Source of the DNA: Pseudolysinimonas_A sp947085045
GTDB taxonomy: Bacteria > Actinomycetota > Actinomycetes > Actinomycetales > Microbacteriaceae
Direction of reading: 5' to 3'
Assembly (NCBI GenBank): GCA_947085045.1
Contig: CAMTUU010000006.1
Coordinates: 124,001 to 188,000 of the forward strand
DNA length: 64,000 nt
Made by a program: the position numbers and the translations under genes
The notes under the pieces: generated by a model
Seen by the model: the letters and a program-made list of their open reading frames with translations, nothing else
What the model was told of the DNA's origin: nothing
Databases searched by the model: none
In this document: positions 62,753-64,000 of the stretch, in pieces
Layout: every line of letters begins with the position of its first letter
Numbering within the stretch: the first letter of the stretch is position 1

Positions 62753-63991
62753 TCAGAACGGCGGCGGATCCGAGGTGCTGACGTGCCCGGTCGGGCTCGT
62801 CCAGGTGAGGATCCCGCCCGGTCCCGGCTCGACCCTCCACCGGGAGTGGTGTTTGAGGGTGTGATGTCGTCGCGAGAGGTGCGCGAGCTTGTCGGCGGCG
62901 GTGCGGCCGCCCTTGCCCCAGTCCCAGGTGTGATCAATATCGCAGTTCTTCGCGGCCTTGCCGCATCCGGAGAATCGGCAGGTGCCGTCACGGAGCCGCA
63001 GCCACCGAGTCAGATCGGCGGGCGGCCGATAGACCGTGCGGTCGACGTCGAGCACCGTCCCCGTCACCGGGTTGGTGAGGATGCGGTGGAAGCTCGGGGC
63101 GTGCGCCGCGAGCCGCCGCGCGGTGTCGGCGTCGATCGGGCCGTACCCGTCGAGGGTGGCGGGTTCATCGGCGAGCCCGAGCAGCGTCATCATCGGCACT
63201 AGAACGCCGACGGTGACGCGCGGGGCGATCTCCGGATCGTGCGCCCCGGTGAGGAGGTCGGAGCCGACGTCGGCGCGCAGCTGCCCGAGCGTACGGGCTT
63301 CTCCGGGTGCCCCGGCGAGATGCCGGGCCGTCGCGTCGATGCGCTCCCACGCCGCTTGAGCCGCCGGAGCCGGTAGGCGGAAACCGAGCCAGGCCATCCC
63401 GTCCGGTTCGGGATCGAGAGAGGCCGTGCGACCCTCCGCTGCCTCGGCGTGCCGTTCCACGAGCGGACGCGGGTGGAGACGCTCGCGGAGCGAGCGCATC
63501 CGCTCCCCGAAGCGCGCGGGCGCGAGCTGCGCGAGTTCGAGGGCGCGGGCGTCGACCTCCGCGTCGGCGCCCTCGGGAATGCTGTCCAAGGTGTCGGCGA
63601 GCCGGCGGGCGTTGGCGGCCGAGATCTCGCCCGCGCGGAACGCCGCCCAGGTGCGCGGAGCCCGCGCCCGCAGGGTCGCCGCCTGGTGCGCGAGGGTCGC
63701 GGCGGTGCCTTCCGCGATCGAGAGCCGCACCGCCAGATCGGCGATCGCGGCGTCGTAGGCGATGCGCAGGTCGAGGTCGGTGGGCTCGTCGGCGACGACC
63801 ACGAAGACCTCGGGATGCCGGTGTGCCTCCGCGAGGACATCCGCCATCGCCGCCATCTGGGTGGCCATCGCGCGGGCCGCCTGCCAGGCCGCCACCTCGG
63901 CCTCGGCCAGCCGCCACTCGATGCGCTCGTGCGCGTCGGGTCCGCTCCATATCGCCTGCGGGGCGGGGGTCTGAGGGGCGATTTCGGTCAT
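62753..63991 (-). CDS. DUF222/HNH endonuclease (13E12-repeat type)
   Basis: A 412-residue protein with an N-terminal DUF222 helical domain (about 20-300) and a C-terminal HNH nuclease domain: CRFSGCGKAAKNCDIDHTWDWGKGG then LSRRHHTLKHH. The Cys pairs bind zinc and DH..H form the catalytic site. These 13E12-type proteins are abundant and multicopy in Microbacteriaceae and mycobacteria; their target and purpose are unclear. The ATG at 63991 is 9 bp from the window end, so its promoter is outside. Confidence 0.88.
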   Translation of the reverse strand: MTEIAPQTPAPQAIWSGPDAHERIEWRLAEAEVAAWQAARAMATQMAAMADVLAEAHRHPEVFVVVADEPTDLDLRIAYDAAIADLAVRLSIAEGTAATLAHQAATLRARAPRTWAAFRAGEISAANARRLADTLDSIPEGADAEVDARALELAQLAPARFGERMRSLRERLHPRPLVERHAEAAEGRTASLDPEPDGMAWLGFRLPAPAAQAAWERIDATARHLAGAPGEARTLGQLRADVGSDLLTGAHDPEIAPRVTVGVLVPMMTLLGLADEPATLDGYGPIDADTARRLAAHAPSFHRILTNPVTGTVLDVDRTVYRPPADLTRWLRLRDGTCRFSGCGKAAKNCDIDHTWDWGKGGRTAADKLAHLSRRHHTLKHHSRWRVEPGPGGILTWTSPTGHVSTSDPPPF

Positions 63992-64000
63992 GCCCTCATG

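Overview
This is about 64 kb of a high-GC actinobacterial chromosome, most likely from Microbacteriaceae (order Micrococcales). That placement rests on inference: very high GC, a glnA1-glnE-glnA2 nitrogen block, a complete pyruvate dehydrogenase E1 (AceE type) followed by fasR-fabD-fabH-acpP-fabF, polyphosphate glucokinase, and several actinobacterial families (DUF4191, DUF3145, SCO7614-like membrane protein, DUF222/HNH). Genes are densely packed with many ATGA/GTGA overlaps. I see no insertion sequence, prophage or CRISPR array. The window reads as core chromosome with some lineage-specific genes, not as an island.

Layout. 1-2189: end of lipB, lipA, DUF4191 and RDD membrane proteins. 2217-9544: nitrogen assimilation, with glnA1 behind a textbook four-element GlnR box, a UDP-glucose dehydrogenase, glnE (adenylyltransferase) and glnA2. 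9603-15442: metabolic genes (nadE, GNAT, HAD, panB, map, polyphosphate glucokinase). 15590-16404: a cold-shock gene and the RNase P RNA gene. 16401-21338: a 1645-residue secreted nuclease/5'-nucleotidase. 21521-26793: zinc-ribbon-like protein, Nif3-like protein, an NCS1 permease with a 465-residue Pro-rich head, and a DMT exporter. 26953-34792: a full kdp potassium operon (extra micro-ORF, kdpF-A-B-C-D-E), whose last gene runs antisense into a tRNA-Val gene. 34864-39437: a voltage-gated-channel-like protein with no pore loop, then a GH18/GT2 polysaccharide pair. 39601-47854: peroxiredoxin, aceE and the fatty-acid synthesis cluster. 48005-63991: flavoprotein, DUF3145, family A polymerase, an aldehyde dehydrogenase/DUF779/GAF-regulator unit, a 1251-residue membrane protein, a MarR regulator and an HNH endonuclease.

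How genes work together. GlnA1 carries the Tyr adenylylation site that GlnE modifies, and its promoter carries the GlnR box. AceE makes acetyl-CoA, which FabD/FabH/AcpP/FabF use under the FasR-type regulator encoded between them. KdpD/KdpE should control KdpFABC through GTGAGG repeats upstream. The GT2 synthase and the membrane-anchored GH18 overlap by 4 bp and probably make and trim or export one glycan.

A recurring regulatory theme is leaderless transcription. At sixteen start codons a TANNNT -10 box lies exactly 6 or 7 nt upstream, so the predicted transcript starts at the start codon. I used this to choose several starts. The items most worth a second look are the channel-like protein lacking its selectivity filter, the GT2/GH18 pair, the kdpE/tRNA-Val overlap, the Pro-rich permease, and the phased repeats upstream of the kdp and aldehyde dehydrogenase genes.
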